Part shown: positions 16,804 through 27,600 of the stretch, one piece after another
Numbering within the stretch: the stretch's first letter is position 1
How the letters are laid out: each line of letters opens with the position of its first letter
Assembly (NCBI GenBank): GCA_020639155.1
Contig: JACKHF010000001.1
Coordinates: 1,612,001-1,676,000 of the forward strand
DNA from: Phycisphaeraceae bacterium
GTDB taxonomy: Bacteria; Planctomycetota; Phycisphaerae; Phycisphaerales; UBA1924
DNA: 64,000 nucleotides
Reading direction: 5' to 3'
Notes under the pieces: model-generated
Told to the model about the DNA's origin: nothing
Databases searched by the model: none
What the model saw: the letters and a program-made list of their open reading frames with translations, nothing else
Translations under genes and position numbers: made by a program

Positions 16804-19305
16804 ATGACCAATCAGGACCAATCGACCGGCCCGGCGACGAAGCCGCCGGCCAATATGCTCGCATACCACCAGGCTCGCGTGCTGCGTGTGCTGACACGCC
16901 GGGACTACGAGCCGATGACCGTGCTCGATCTTGAGAAGGAACTCCACGCGACCGACGACCCCACGTTCGAGCAGTCGCTGCGCTGGCTTGATCTGCGCAA
17001 GGTGATCGACATCGCAAACGATGGGCGCGTCAGACTCGCGTCCGTGCAATCACGCGGCGGCGAGATGGAGGGCCAGTTCCGTCGGGGCCCGCGCGGTGCG
17101 GGGTTCTTCAAACCTGATGAGCCCGTGCGCGAGGGCGATATCTACATCCCCGCAGAAGAAACATTCGATGCGCTGCCCGGCGATCGCGTTGCGGTACAAC
17201 TGCTGCGCGACAAGCGGCGCGAGCGCAAAACCGGCAAGCCGGAGTACATCGGGCGCGTCGTCGAAGTGATCGAGCGCAAACGCACGAGCGTGACCGGCAC
17301 CATCGAAGTACGCGGCAAGACGTTTCTTGTGATCCCCGACGGGAAAGACTTCGACTCGCCTGTTGTTGTCAAGGACGCAACAAGCAAGAACGTCAAAGCG
17401 GGCGACAAGGTTGTTGTCGAGTTGCTCGTGTTCCCCGAGGGCAACGCGCTGGGTGAGGGCGTGATCTCAAAGGTGCTCGGCGAAGCGGGCGAGCCCGATG
17501 TTGAGACGCAGGCTGTCATCGCAGCGTTCAACCTGCCCGGCGACTTTGACGAGGAGTGCATGGCCCAGGCGCGGACGCAGACGCGCCGGTTTAACGAGTT
17601 GATCGAACGATTTGAGAGCGAGGGCGCTGACGCGCTTCCCGATCGTCTTGATCTGACGAACGATTTCATCTGCACGATCGATCCGCCTGACGCGAAGGAC
17701 TACGACGACGCGCTCTCGATCAAGAAGATCGAGGGTGGCGGCTGGGAGGTTGGCGTGCATATCGCCGATGTGTCGTTCTTTATCGATCGCGATTCGCCAC
17801 TGGATATTGAGGCGATCGAGCGCGGGAACTCGGTGTACCTGCCCAGGCTGGTCATCCCAATGCTTCCCGAACTGCTTTCCAACGGCATCTGTTCGTTGCA
17901 GGAGCGCGTGCTGAGGTTCGCAAAGAGCGCTTTCATCCGGTACGACGCAAGTGGCAAGGTCATGGGCGAGGGTGTCGGGCAGACGCTCATCAAGAGTGCA
18001 AAGCGACTCACCTATCTCGAAGCGCAGGCGCTAATTGATGGTGACGAAGAAGAGGCAAAGAAGCACGCTCGCACCGAGCCCAACTACACACCCGAACTGA
18101 TCGAGTGTCTGAAGATGCTCAACACGTGCTCGCGCGCGATCCGTCAGCGTCGCATCAAGCAGGGCATGATCTCATTGGATCTGCCCGATGCCGAACTCGT
18201 GTTCGATGAGGACGGGCGCGTGATCGATGCGCACAAGGAAGACGACGCGTACACGCACACATTGATCGAGATGTTCATGGTCGAAGCGAACGAGGCGCTG
18301 GCGCGTTTGTTCGAGTCATTGGATGTGCCGGTGATCCGGCGTATCCACGAGGCACCGCAGCAGAGCTCGGGCGACGAGATTAGAAAAGTTGCGACGGTTG
18401 CGGGGTACAAGATCCCGTCAGATCCAACACGGCAGGAGCTTCAGGGACTTCTCGACGCGACAAAGGGCACGCCCGCAGGTCGCGCCGTGCACATGGCTGT
18501 GCTGCGCACACTCACACGCGCGGAGTATCGACCGGTGCTGGTGGGGCACTACGCGCTGGCGAGCAATGCGTACGCACACTTTACCAGCCCGATCCGCAGA
18601 TACGCCGACCTGACACTGCATCGTGCGCTTGCTGCGTATCTCGATCGCACAGACAACGGCACAAACAGGCCACCGGACGACAAGCAGAAGCGCATGCTCG
18701 GGCGGGAACTGTTGGGCGACAAACGCTGCCCGCCGCTCGAAGACCTTGCGCAGATCGCGACGCATATCTCGGGGACAGAAGACAACGCGGAGAGCGCCGA
18801 ACGCGATCTGAGAAAGTTCCTCGTGCTCCAGTTCCTCGAAACAAAGATCGGCGAGGTGTTCAAGGGTGTGGTCACGGGCATCACGCCGCGCGGCGTGTTT
18901 GTGCAGATCGACGAGTACGTCGTCGACGGGTTTGTAAAGACAGAAGACCTGCCGGGCGATGTGACGCGCGACAACAAACCACCTCGCTGGCAACTGGATA
19001 AACAGACGGGGTCACTGATCGACGCGAACTCGGGTCGCAGCTATTCGTTCGGTGATTCGGTCGATGTGTCCATTGCGAAGATCGATCTGACCAGACGCGA
19101 GCTGGATCTTGTTGTGACAAACGCGGAGAAGCGCGCTGCGGGCAAGTCGAAACTGACACTCGGGGATGGTGCTGGAGGCGGGCTGGCCTCGTCGGGTGGC
19201 GGCGGTTTCAAGGACTTTGGACGCACCGGCGCGCAAAAGCGAAGCCAGCGATCGAAGTCGCGCGACAAACGCAAGCAGGACTATCGCAGGGACAAGAAGA
19301 AGTAG
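16804..19305 (+). CDS. rnr: Ribonuclease R (RNase II/R family 3'-5' exoribonuclease)
   Basis: An 833-residue RNase R. An N-terminal winged-helix-like segment (residues about 20-80) is followed by cold-shock domains, including YIGRVVEVIERK. The RNB catalytic domain has IDPPDAKDYDDALSI near residue 297 with the metal-binding Asp residues, and later FTSPIRRYADL. An S1 RNA-binding domain is at about 680-760 (GEVFKGVVTGITPRGVFVQI). The last 40 residues are very rich in Lys, Arg and Ser, as usual for RNase R tails that help bind structured RNA. The enzyme degrades structured RNA and takes part in rRNA and mRNA turnover. The folate gene starts 11 bp after it and is probably in the same transcript. 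Confidence 0.96.
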   Translation: MTNQDQSTGPATKPPANMLAYHQARVLRVLTRRDYEPMTVLDLEKELHATDDPTFEQSLRWLDLRKVIDIANDGRVRLASVQSRGGEMEGQFRRGPRGAGFFKPDEPVREGDIYIPAEETFDALPGDRVAVQLLRDKRRERKTGKPEYIGRVVEVIERKRTSVTGTIEVRGKTFLVIPDGKDFDSPVVVKDATSKNVKAGDKVVVELLVFPEGNALGEGVISKVLGEAGEPDVETQAVIAAFNLPGDFDEECMAQARTQTRRFNELIERFESEGADALPDRLDLTNDFICTIDPPDAKDYDDALSIKKIEGGGWEVGVHIADVSFFIDRDSPLDIEAIERGNSVYLPRLVIPMLPELLSNGICSLQERVLRFAKSAFIRYDASGKVMGEGVGQTLIKSAKRLTYLEAQALIDGDEEEAKKHARTEPNYTPELIECLKMLNTCSRAIRQRRIKQGMISLDLPDAELVFDEDGRVIDAHKEDDAYTHTLIEMFMVEANEALARLFESLDVPVIRRIHEAPQQSSGDEIRKVATVAGYKIPSDPTRQELQGLLDATKGTPAGRAVHMAVLRTLTRAEYRPVLVGHYALASNAYAHFTSPIRRYADLTLHRALAAYLDRTDNGTNRPPDDKQKRMLGRELLGDKRCPPLEDLAQIATHISGTEDNAESAERDLRKFLVLQFLETKIGEVFKGVVTGITPRGVFVQIDEYVVDGFVKTEDLPGDVTRDNKPPRWQLDKQTGSLIDANSGRSYSFGDSVDVSIAKIDLTRRELDLVVTNAEKRAAGKSKLTLGDGAGGGLASSGGGGFKDFGRTGAQKRSQRSKSRDKRKQDYRRDKKK

Positions 19306-19316
19306 CCAGCACGCAA

Positions 19317-20066
19317 ATGAACTCTGATCGAGGTCAGCCTAACTCTGTGGATAGTCAGAAACGCGCTCTGCGTATGTCTATTCAGCGCGATCTTGCTGTG
19401 TTGTCTGCCGACGAGATCGATCGCGAATCGCGTTTGGTCTGCGAGCAGTTGTTGACGCTTGCGTACAGAGAGACGCTGCTGATCAAGCCCGACGCAACTG
19501 TGCTGGTGTATCTCCGCAAAGCAGACGAGCCCGAACTGGACCTGGGACGGTTCATCGCAGAGCATGCTGAGCGTGGCGGCACGGTGTGTGCGCCACGGAT
19601 CGAGTGGGATACAAGCACCATGCAGTCTGCGGTCATCGCGACGAGAAGCGAGCCGTTTTCCGATGCGAAGACAGAGATCCGGCGGTTCGGTGTGCCCGAG
19701 CCCCTGTCGGTTGCGCGCGTCATCGATCCCGAATCGATCGATGTTGTGCTGGTGCCCGGGCTTGCGTTTGACACCGATTGCAACCGTCTGGGGCGTGGAG
19801 GCGGGTTTTACGACCGGTTTCTAGGAGCGCTGCAGCGCGAGCGATCTGCGCAACATGCATGTGGAATTCGTTCAGAACAGGCTTTGCATGGGCAAACCGG
19901 GAACAATGGGCCGTATCGCAAGCCGCTGCTGGTTGGTGTGTGCTTTGATCGTCAGATCGTGGATCATGTGCCGACAGTAGTAGGACAGCGTGGCGATTTG
20001 ATGGGACGGGATATCCGCATGGATGTCGTTGTGTCGTCTGATCGGGTGATGCACGGAACTGGCTGA
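19317..20066 (+). CDS. 5-formyltetrahydrofolate cyclo-ligase family protein
   Basis: A 249-residue protein that would convert 5-formyl-THF to 5,10-methenyl-THF with ATP. The N-terminus has the family pattern KRALRMSIQRDLAVLSADEI. The C-terminal signature RLGRGGGFYDRFL (ATP/substrate loop) is well conserved, preceded by VLVPGLAFDTD. An insertion of about 25 residues (QHACGIRSEQALHGQTGNNG) separates the signature from the final strand LLVGVCFDRQIVD, longer than in typical members of about 190 residues. It lies 11 bp downstream of rnr. Confidence 0.88.
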   Translation: MNSDRGQPNSVDSQKRALRMSIQRDLAVLSADEIDRESRLVCEQLLTLAYRETLLIKPDATVLVYLRKADEPELDLGRFIAEHAERGGTVCAPRIEWDTSTMQSAVIATRSEPFSDAKTEIRRFGVPEPLSVARVIDPESIDVVLVPGLAFDTDCNRLGRGGGFYDRFLGALQRERSAQHACGIRSEQALHGQTGNNGPYRKPLLVGVCFDRQIVDHVPTVVGQRGDLMGRDIRMDVVVSSDRVMHGTG

Positions 20067-20141
20067 TCCGCCACAACTTTCGTGTGCGGTCCTGAACATA
20101 TGAACACGCCGGAAAATGCGCGTGAGGGAGGTTGAATACGG

Positions 20142-21506
20142 ATGGGGTTACCTTCGCAGTCGAAGCAGGTTGGTTGGGGCAGTGGGAAGAGCAGCAGTGG
20201 CAAGGGCGGCTCAGGTTTGCCAAAGGCGGTCGTTGCGCTCTTGGCATGTGGTGGAGTCGCTGTGGGCGGCTGGTTCGGCTGGACCATGCTCAAGCCCGGG
20301 CCGAACATGGCCAATGCGAAGAATGATCACGGGCTCCAACAAGCATCAAACACCGAGAGCACGCACGGCGGTGGATCGGGTACCGATGAAACCAGTACGC
20401 CAGCGATGAAGTCGGGTGCGAACGAAAGCACCGGTTCATCATCGCATATTGATCCGCGTCCGGCACAGACGAACAACGATGCATCACATGACGAAGCGCA
20501 GAGCGACGAGGCTTTACGTCTGTTTCCCACGGGAACGCAGAACGCTGATCACGGAGCAGACGCTTCGACTCCTGTTGAAGATGAGAAAACATCCCAGACA
20601 CCTCTTGTGCAGACGCCTCCAGAACGCGAGCAGACACCGCCGCGCACGACCCAGCAGCCTCCTCGAACAAACTGGTCTGATCCTGGCGCAGTGAAGCCGA
20701 CGGCAGTGCTCAATGATGCGCCCCGCACCGTTGCTGCGCAGATCCAGTCTGCAAACGATGCGATCAATGACGGTGATCTGCTGATGGCTCGTGAGCACTA
20801 CTACCGATTGCTCGATAACCCAGCAGCAACAGAGGCAAATTGTGAGCTTGCGCGCACGCAGATCCAGACACTGAACGACACGATCCTGTTCTCGCCTCGC
20901 AAGTTTCCCGGCGAGCCGATGACAGAGCAGTATGTTGTTGATGGAAATGACTTTGCGTTGTCGCAGATTGTCAAGAAACTCTCGCTCCCGATTGATTACA
21001 GACTCATTGCTCGTGTGAACAAGATGCGCAATCCGGACATTATCCGGCGTGATCAGAAGCTGAAGATCATCCGCGGGCCGTTCCATGCTGAGGTCATCAA
21101 GAGCAAGTTCCGCGTCGATATCTACTCGGGGGATCCTGACAACCGGCAGGGATGGCGTTATGTGCGATCATTTCCTGTGGGCTTGGGTGAGCACGGATCG
21201 ACACCTTCGGGTCGATTTGTTGTGAAACTCAACTCAAAGCTTGTGGATCCGTACTGGATCAATCCACGCACGGGTGAGCGTTTTACAGCAGACAATCCCG
21301 AGAACCCCATCGGTGAGTACTGGATCGGGTTGCAGGGACTTGGTGAGTCAGAGCACGAAACAGGGTATGGGCTGCACGGCACGGTCGATCCCGACAGCAT
21401 TGGTCAGGAGAAATCCATGGGTTGCGTCCGCATGCGTGACGATGACATTGCGTTCGTGTACGAGTTGCTTTCTGAGAAAGTCAGCATTGTCAACATCATC
21501 GACTGA
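20142..21506 (+). CDS. LysM-like / L,D-transpeptidase (YkuD) membrane-anchored protein
   Basis: A 454-residue protein with a positively charged N-terminus, one transmembrane helix at about 27-50 (AVVALLACGGVAVGGWFGW), and a low-complexity Thr/Pro/Gln-rich spacer to residue about 190. A helical segment and a LysM-like module follow (ALSQIVKKLSLPIDYRLIARVN then DQKLKIIRGPF). The C-terminal YkuD domain has HGT in YGLHGTVDPDSIG and the nucleophile motif SMGCVRM. Such enzymes make 3-3 cross-links or anchor proteins to peptidoglycan in the periplasm. Its presence implies a peptidoglycan wall. GGAGG lies 10 nt before the ATG. Confidence 0.92.
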   Translation: MGLPSQSKQVGWGSGKSSSGKGGSGLPKAVVALLACGGVAVGGWFGWTMLKPGPNMANAKNDHGLQQASNTESTHGGGSGTDETSTPAMKSGANESTGSSSHIDPRPAQTNNDASHDEAQSDEALRLFPTGTQNADHGADASTPVEDEKTSQTPLVQTPPEREQTPPRTTQQPPRTNWSDPGAVKPTAVLNDAPRTVAAQIQSANDAINDGDLLMAREHYYRLLDNPAATEANCELARTQIQTLNDTILFSPRKFPGEPMTEQYVVDGNDFALSQIVKKLSLPIDYRLIARVNKMRNPDIIRRDQKLKIIRGPFHAEVIKSKFRVDIYSGDPDNRQGWRYVRSFPVGLGEHGSTPSGRFVVKLNSKLVDPYWINPRTGERFTADNPENPIGEYWIGLQGLGESEHETGYGLHGTVDPDSIGQEKSMGCVRMRDDDIAFVYELLSEKVSIVNIID

Positions 21507-21613
21507 ATGATGATGCACCCCGTTGTGGGCGATATCTGTCGGTTATGAGTGTTCTCTATAATCAGGTCCGCACGTGCAAACTGCACACGCGGATCACCAT
21601 GAGGAGAAAAGCC

Positions 21614-22507
21614 ATGTCAACAGCAAAGCAGGGCAACAGCGGTATTCTCGCGCTCGGTGTGCTGGTGTTGTGCTTCGGTGGCGTTGTCTTCCTCGGTGTG
21701 ATGACCAACAAGAAGTCAGCCCCGAATGGTCAGCAGCCGGGAAGTTCTGAAACACCGCTGGTGAATCGGCCAGTTGTGGTGACGCCTGCTCCTGAGCTGA
21801 ACACGCCAACCACGACGACCGAGGGAGATCGTGTTGCGACAAACACGCATACTCCTGCAAACACACCCGCGCAGGCTCCTGTGCTCACAACGACGCAGCG
21901 TATCGCTGTATCAATCAAGGAAGGCGATCGATCAGTTCTGAAGTTTGTGCTTTCTGAACTTCCCAGTGAAGTCATCGACCAGCCGTTTGTTGCGCCAGAC
22001 TATGCATTCGACGGGATGACACCGCTCTCTATCGCTGCATCCTTTGGCGATTACTCCACCGTTATGGAGGTGCTTGATCGTGGTGCGGATCCTGCTGCAC
22101 TCAATGACAACGGCACAACATCGCTGATGGAAGCGGTGCAGCACATCACCTCGACGCGCGATGGTGTGATCCGTGCGATACTGGAAACAGGACCGGATGT
22201 TGATGCACGCGCGCCAAACGGCGACAACGCGCTGATGATCGCGTCGCGTATGGGCAACGCGCAGGCAATTACAGATCTGCTTGAAGCCGGCGCCGATCCG
22301 AACGCAACCAACGCGATGGGGAAGACACCATTGATGATCGCGTCGGAGACCTCGACGTTCGATTGTGTGCTTCTGCTGCTCAATGGCGGTGCGAATGTGA
22401 ACATGGTCGATAACAACGGACGCACAGCCTCGGAACTCGCGCTCGAGCGAGGTGGTGAGGCTGGCAACATGATCGTTGTTGTGCTCGATGAAGCCTCGGG
22501 CGTCTGA
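21614..22507 (+). CDS. Membrane-anchored ankyrin-repeat protein
   Basis: The ATG at 21614 has AGGAG 7 nt upstream, giving 297 residues; upstream in-frame starts lack this. One transmembrane helix lies at about residues 9-30 (ILALGVLVLCFGGVVFLGV), then a Pro/Thr-rich linker to about 100. Five ankyrin repeats follow, with typical cores such as GMTPLSIAASFGDYSTVMEVL, GTTSLMEAVQH, GDNALMIASRMGNAQAITDLL, GKTPLMIASETSTFDCVLLLL and NGRTASELALERGG. It is probably a periplasmic or surface protein-binding module; the partner is unknown. A terminator follows directly. Confidence 0.9.
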   Translation: MSTAKQGNSGILALGVLVLCFGGVVFLGVMTNKKSAPNGQQPGSSETPLVNRPVVVTPAPELNTPTTTTEGDRVATNTHTPANTPAQAPVLTTTQRIAVSIKEGDRSVLKFVLSELPSEVIDQPFVAPDYAFDGMTPLSIAASFGDYSTVMEVLDRGADPAALNDNGTTSLMEAVQHITSTRDGVIRAILETGPDVDARAPNGDNALMIASRMGNAQAITDLLEAGADPNATNAMGKTPLMIASETSTFDCVLLLLNGGANVNMVDNNGRTASELALERGGEAGNMIVVVLDEASGV

Positions 22508-22532
22508 AATATCCCGATCTGTGCGACTGTTC

Positions 22533-22569
22533 ACTCGCGTGATGCTGTCGTGCATTTCGCGAGTTTTTT
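22533..22569 (+). terminator. Probable terminator after the ankyrin gene
   Basis: ACTCGCG (22533-22539) pairs with CGCGAGT (22558-22564) around an 18-nt loop and is followed at once by TTTTTC. It sits 26 bp after the stop of the ankyrin gene, before the next start at 22596. Confidence 0.65.
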
Positions 22570-22595
22570 CTTTTCTGGATGAAAGTGAGAGTCCT

Positions 22596-23651
22596 ATGCG
22601 TCACCCCATGCAGTCCCGTCGGTCATTCCTTCTGCTCGCAGGCTCGGCTGTTGTGTCGTCGCCGCTGCTCTCGCAGGCTGCGGGCGTTCGGCGTCGCTAT
22701 TCCGTTCGACGTGACGCATGGTTCGAATGGAACGAGGTGCAGCCGGGCGCGTTTGTGGCGATCGGTGAGGGGGGCAACGCGCTTGCGATCAACACTGGAG
22801 CTGAAGCGGTGCTGATTGATGCGAAGAATGCGCCGTTTGGTCCTGTCATTGCAAGAGAGGCCTCGGAGCGTGCAGGAGGGCCCATCAAGCTGCTCATTTC
22901 GACCCATCATCATGCCGACCATACCGGCGGGAACTACGCCTTCAAGGATGCACAGAAGATCATGTTCGGCAAGGCGCTCCCGCGTATCGACGCGCAGGTC
23001 GAGAGGTACACAGCACAGATCAAGGCTGCGATAGACAACGGCGTGCAGAAGCCTGATGATGTTGCAGATGCGATGTTTGTCAAAGTGTCAGAGGAGATTG
23101 CAGGCCTGCGCGATCGTGTGGACGCGTTGACAGAAAAGGACTTCCGTCCCGCAAACGCACTTCCTGATTTCTTCTTCGGAGCCAATCCGCTGCCGATTGG
23201 AGATATTGAGCTGAAGCTCCAGCAGTTTGGTGCAGGGCACACGGATAATGACGTTGTGGTTGAGATCCCAACGCTGAATGTCATCCATACCGGCGATCTG
23301 GTGTTCCACGGCATGCATCCGTACTTTGATCCCGAAGGAGGTTCCAACTCAGCAGAATGGATCAAGTCACTTGAGAATGTCGAGAAGCTCTGCGATGCAG
23401 AGACGGTGGTTGTGCCCGGGCACGGCGATGTGTCGGATGTGTCGTGTGTGAAAAAGCAGATCGAGTACATGCAGCAGCTGCGGGAGACCGTAAGAGAAGC
23501 TGTGGACGCTGGGAAGTCGAAGGAAGAAACGCAAGCGCTGCGTCCCGCGTTCTTTGAGGGGCTTGCCCGCGGGCAGCTTGGCGTGCGGGCGCTGGGTGCT
23601 GTCTATGACGAAATGAAGCGTCCAGAATCAGAGCGTGGTGAAGATCGGTAG
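22596..23651 (+). CDS. Tat-exported metallo-beta-lactamase-fold hydrolase
   Basis: The ATG at 22596 opens a twin-arginine signal (QSRRSFLLLAGSAVV) ending near SQAAG, for 351 residues. The metal-binding motif is STHHHADHTGGN, with later ligands in FGAGHTDNDVVV and VVPGHGDVSD. This is the MBL fold of hydrolases similar to those in glyoxalase II and SoxH-type proteins. The substrate is unknown. An unusual helical insert of about 70 residues (IDAQVERYTAQIKAAIDNG to ALTEKDFRPANALPD) lies between the first motif and the distal ligands. A hairpin separates it from the next gene. Confidence 0.9.
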   Translation: MRHPMQSRRSFLLLAGSAVVSSPLLSQAAGVRRRYSVRRDAWFEWNEVQPGAFVAIGEGGNALAINTGAEAVLIDAKNAPFGPVIAREASERAGGPIKLLISTHHHADHTGGNYAFKDAQKIMFGKALPRIDAQVERYTAQIKAAIDNGVQKPDDVADAMFVKVSEEIAGLRDRVDALTEKDFRPANALPDFFFGANPLPIGDIELKLQQFGAGHTDNDVVVEIPTLNVIHTGDLVFHGMHPYFDPEGGSNSAEWIKSLENVEKLCDAETVVVPGHGDVSDVSCVKKQIEYMQQLRETVREAVDAGKSKEETQALRPAFFEGLARGQLGVRALGAVYDEMKRPESERGEDR

Positions 23652-23662
23652 TTCCACGGCGA

Positions 23663-23680
23663 CCCCGCATTCTTGCGGGG
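23663..23680 (+). terminator. Short GC-rich hairpin, possible terminator
   Basis: A perfect 7-bp stem CCCCGCA / TGCGGGG with a TTCT loop, 11 bp after the MBL stop. It lacks a T tract, so terminator function is uncertain. It lies just upstream of the -10-like TACACT of the next gene. Confidence 0.4.
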
Positions 23681-23683
23681 ATC

Positions 23684-23698
23684 TACACTTCTGTAATG
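23684..23698 (+). promoter_or_regulatory. Candidate -10 box abutting the start codon (23696 gene)
   Basis: TACACT, 6 nt, ATG, with no Shine-Dalgarno. This is identical in hexamer and spacing to the site before 5748. Confidence 0.45.
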
Positions 23699-24616
23699 TC
23701 GGATGAAAGTACTTACGAAATCAATGGTGGCACGTACGACATAGTCGAGCCGGATCCTGTTGCCGAAACTGCGCGCAATGATTTTTCATCCACAGTACCA
23801 GAAAACTTGTTCTGTCTTCGGTGTGGATACGCCCTTCGTGGATTGAGAACCACCGACCAGTGTCCGGAGTGTGGAGCGCCGGTTGGGAACTCGCTTGCCG
23901 GACCATTGCTTGTTGCATCGGATGTGATGTATCTTCGCAAGCTTGAGCGCGGCGCCTACATAGTCAGAGCCTGTCTTATTGTGTTGCTCGCTGTCTTTGC
24001 GATCTTTGTGCTGATAGTGTGCGGCCTCACAGGGCTGGGTCCTGTTGTGTCGGTCATACAGGTTGGCAACGGAGTTGCTGCGCTGATTGGGTGGTGGATG
24101 TTGTCTGAGCCGGATCCCGCGTTTCGCAGTTTCAAGGATCCCGGCGGTGTGTCGCGCAAGGTGTTGAGAATCACACTCGTTATACAGCTATGCGCGATGA
24201 TCGCAAATCTTGGGGGTAACCTGACTCGGTTCTTTGTGCCAGTTGGCGGTGTTGGCACAGCAGCGCAAATCATCCAACTGCTCAGTATGCTCGCAATTCT
24301 TGCGTGGTTCATTCAGATCTTTGCGGGTCTCACATATATCTCCAGGCTTGCGGACAGGATCCCCGATACAGGTATTGCGCATACAGCTGAGGAACTGCGA
24401 AGCCAGATTCTTATCACACTTATCATCGGGATCGCCGGAGTAGCAATAGCAATACCTGTGGCGATGCTGGTGAGCGTCTTTATGTGTGTTTTCTTTCTTG
24501 GCGCGATTGGCTACCTGATCTGGGCTGTTGTGCTTTGTGTGTTTATGTACAACCTGATGACTGCGCTGTGTGGAAAACTTCAGAACGTCATCACGGCTGC
24601 GAAGGCGATCGGGTAA
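23696..24616 (+). CDS. Zinc-ribbon polytopic membrane protein
   Basis: A 306-residue protein. A soluble N-terminus of about 35 residues leads to a zinc ribbon, LFCLRCGYALRGLRTTDQCPECG (two CxxC pairs). Five or six hydrophobic segments then fill the rest (for example IVLLAVFAIFVLIVCGL and IAIPVAMLVSVFMCVFFLGAIG). It is one of five proteins in this window that combine the CxxC-G-Y-x-L...CPECG ribbon with membrane segments. Their function is not known to me; ribbon-plus-membrane proteins may be sensors or scaffolds. The protein converges on dnaE. Confidence 0.8.
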   Translation: MSDESTYEINGGTYDIVEPDPVAETARNDFSSTVPENLFCLRCGYALRGLRTTDQCPECGAPVGNSLAGPLLVASDVMYLRKLERGAYIVRACLIVLLAVFAIFVLIVCGLTGLGPVVSVIQVGNGVAALIGWWMLSEPDPAFRSFKDPGGVSRKVLRITLVIQLCAMIANLGGNLTRFFVPVGGVGTAAQIIQLLSMLAILAWFIQIFAGLTYISRLADRIPDTGIAHTAEELRSQILITLIIGIAGVAIAIPVAMLVSVFMCVFFLGAIGYLIWAVVLCVFMYNLMTALCGKLQNVITAAKAIG

Positions 24617-24632
24617 GCCTGTTTCTGTGTGT

Positions 24633-27600
24633 TTATGCCGATGACACTTTGCCCTTGACGGGGATGTTCTTCTGGAACCGCCTGCCCTCGCGTTCGGGCT
24701 TTGCCATGAGTCTGCCAGCGAACCGATAGTTGCCCTCGCCGAGCAGATCGTGCAATGTTTTTGCGAGTTCTGGTGTCGGACGCACACGCCAGCCCTTTGC
24801 CATCTCGATCGGCACGGGGCGCTCGCGCTGGGGTATCGATACGAATACGCGCACGCTGCACGGCGTGAATGGATCGTCTTCAACTGGGTTCGCAACCGAG
24901 TCGATCGCGTTCGCTTTCAGTCCTGCATGCACCTGCTCCATTGCCCTCATGTCAACTGAGCCGGTGTCCGAGCCGAACAGGATGTCGATCGACGTTGCAC
25001 GTTCGAGCGGCATCATGTCGAGCGTGAGCACACGATCGACGATCAGTTGCGGCCCTCCACGCGACAGGTCGATGTCGCCGAGGAAGAACACGAGTTCGTC
25101 CTCTTTCAGCAGATGTTCGTACCGAACATACGCATCGGAAAACACGACACACTCGCACGTTGAGCACCCGTCCTCGAATGTGACGATCGCCATTTTCTGG
25201 CCTGCGCTCTGTCCCTTGCGGATCACCAGCGTGCGGATCGACTGGCAAGACCCTGCGAGCAGCACACGCGCACCCTGCCCCTTGCCATCGAGTTCGTCCG
25301 TGCGACTGGTCGACAGGGCGCGAATCCACGGCTTCCACTGTTCGAGCGGATGGCTCGACACGAAGAACCCGATCGTGTCCTTCTCCTTTTCGAGCGATTC
25401 CTTCTCTGTCCATGGCGTGACCGCGTCGAGCGGTGTCTCGGTGACAGTTGGATCTTGTGATTCCTCGCCACCACCAAACAGCCCGCCCTGGCCGGATGCC
25501 TTGTCCGCTGCGAGCGACTGCCCCGCGCTGATGGCGCGCGGGAGTGTTGCGATCATCGCTGCTCGATCTTCTCTTGTGTGGACAGAGTCGAACGCGCCGC
25601 ACTTGATCAGCGATTCGATGGTTGATTTGTTCACCGACATCTGAGGCACGCGCTCGCAGAAATCGAAGAGCGATGTGAACGGGCCTCGCTCGTTGCGATC
25701 GGTGACGATGGCTTCGATTGCCTTTTCGCCCGCGCCCTTGATCGCTTGCATACCGAACCGGATGTGCCCGCTGGACGCTGATGGTGTTTCATCCGAGTCG
25801 TACACCACAGTAAACCCGGGTCCGCTCTTGTTTACATCCGGCGGCTTCACATCAATGCCGGTGCGGATGATTGTGCCCGTTGCGGGGTCGATGGATCGCG
25901 TCTTGCGCGTGTCTTCGAGGTACGGCATCCAGTCCGCGACGCGCTGGGCCTGCGACTCGTACGTCAGGAACGCAGCCATGTACTGTGCGGGGAAGTATGT
26001 TTTCAGATACGCTGTCTGGTACGCGACGATCGCGTACCCGGTCGAGTGCGATTTGTTGAAGCCGTACCCAGCGAACTTGAGGATCAACTCGAACAGATCT
26101 TCTGCGCGCTTCTTTTCGAGTCCCTGCTTCTGCGCACCCTCGACAAACTTGGGACGTTCGGCGTTGATGATCGCTTCTTTTTTCTTCGAGATCGCTTTGA
26201 TGAGCGAGTACGCAGCACGCAGCGGGATGCCGCCGAGCTCGTGCACGATCTGCATCACCTGCTCCTGGTACACCATGATCCCGTAGGTCTCGTTGGTGAA
26301 TCTGTCGACGATCTCATGCACCTGTGGCACGTCCTGCTGCTCGTGCTTGCGCGCGTTGTAGTCGGGGATCAGGTCCATCGGACCGGGACGGAAGAGCGCG
26401 TTTGCAGCGATGAGGTCTTCCAGCCTGTCTGGCTTCATCTCGACGAGCAGTCTGCGCATGCCGCCCGATTCAAACTGGAACACGCCGGTCGTGTCGCCCC
26501 GCTGGAACACAGAGAAGACATGGGGATCGTCGTATGTCAGTCGATCGAGATCGAGCGGGTCTGGTCCATTATCATCGCGTGTTCTGCCGACCGCTGCAAA
26601 GATGGCATCCTCGGGGAGTGTTTCACGGATGTTGCGCTTTGCCTGCTCGATCACGCTCAGCGTGCGCAGGCCGAGGAAGTCCATCTTCAGCAAACCGACC
26701 TTCTCGCATGTCGGGCCATCCCATTGTGTGACGATCTCGTGCTCAGCTGCGCCGGATTGTTTATAGAGTGGCACGATCTCGTGCAACGGACGCGTCGCAA
26801 CGATCACGCCCGCAGCGTGGACCGACGCGTGGCGCGCCTGCCCCTCCATCACACGCGCATTGTCGATGAGTTGCCTGATCGTGCGACCATCAACGTGGTC
26901 TTCTGGACGAAGATCGGCGTTCAGCTTTGTGATCGCGTTTGATTCACCGCGCGCAACCGCTGCAAAGTCGGGTTCCTGCTCGATTGCGCCATCAAGAGTG
27001 ATGTTGAGCTGCTCGGGTATCAGCTTTGCAACACGATCAGCGACCGGGAGTGATATCTCCAGCACACGCGCGACATCACGGATCGCAGCACGGGCTTTCA
27101 GTGTTCCGAACGTGATGATCTGCGCGACATGTCCGTACTTCTGGCGGACATACTCGATGACGTTGCCGCGACCGTCCTGGCACAGATCGATATCGATATC
27201 GGGATACTCGGCACGATCAGGGTCGGTGAATCGCTCGAATAGCAGCGAGTATCTGACAGGGCATGCGTTGGACAGTCCGAGCACGTACCCGACCATGGTG
27301 CCGACGCCCGAGCCACGAGCGAGCGACGGAATGCCCTTCTGGCGTCCCCAGTTCACAAAGTCCCACACAATCAGGAAGTACGCGCTGATGAGCTTGTCCG
27401 CGAGGATTTTCAGCTCACGATTCAGGCGCGCCCACGTGTCAAATCCGGTGATGTCGTTCTCGTCGGCCAGCTTCGCACGCGCTGTGTCGGCAGCGTCCTC
27501 GCCCTGGATGAGATCGTGCTTGTGGTTCAAAATGTCGGTGCCGTAGCGCCAGACCATGCCGGCTTCTGCGAGCAGACGGAGCGCCTTGTCGCACTCGTCT

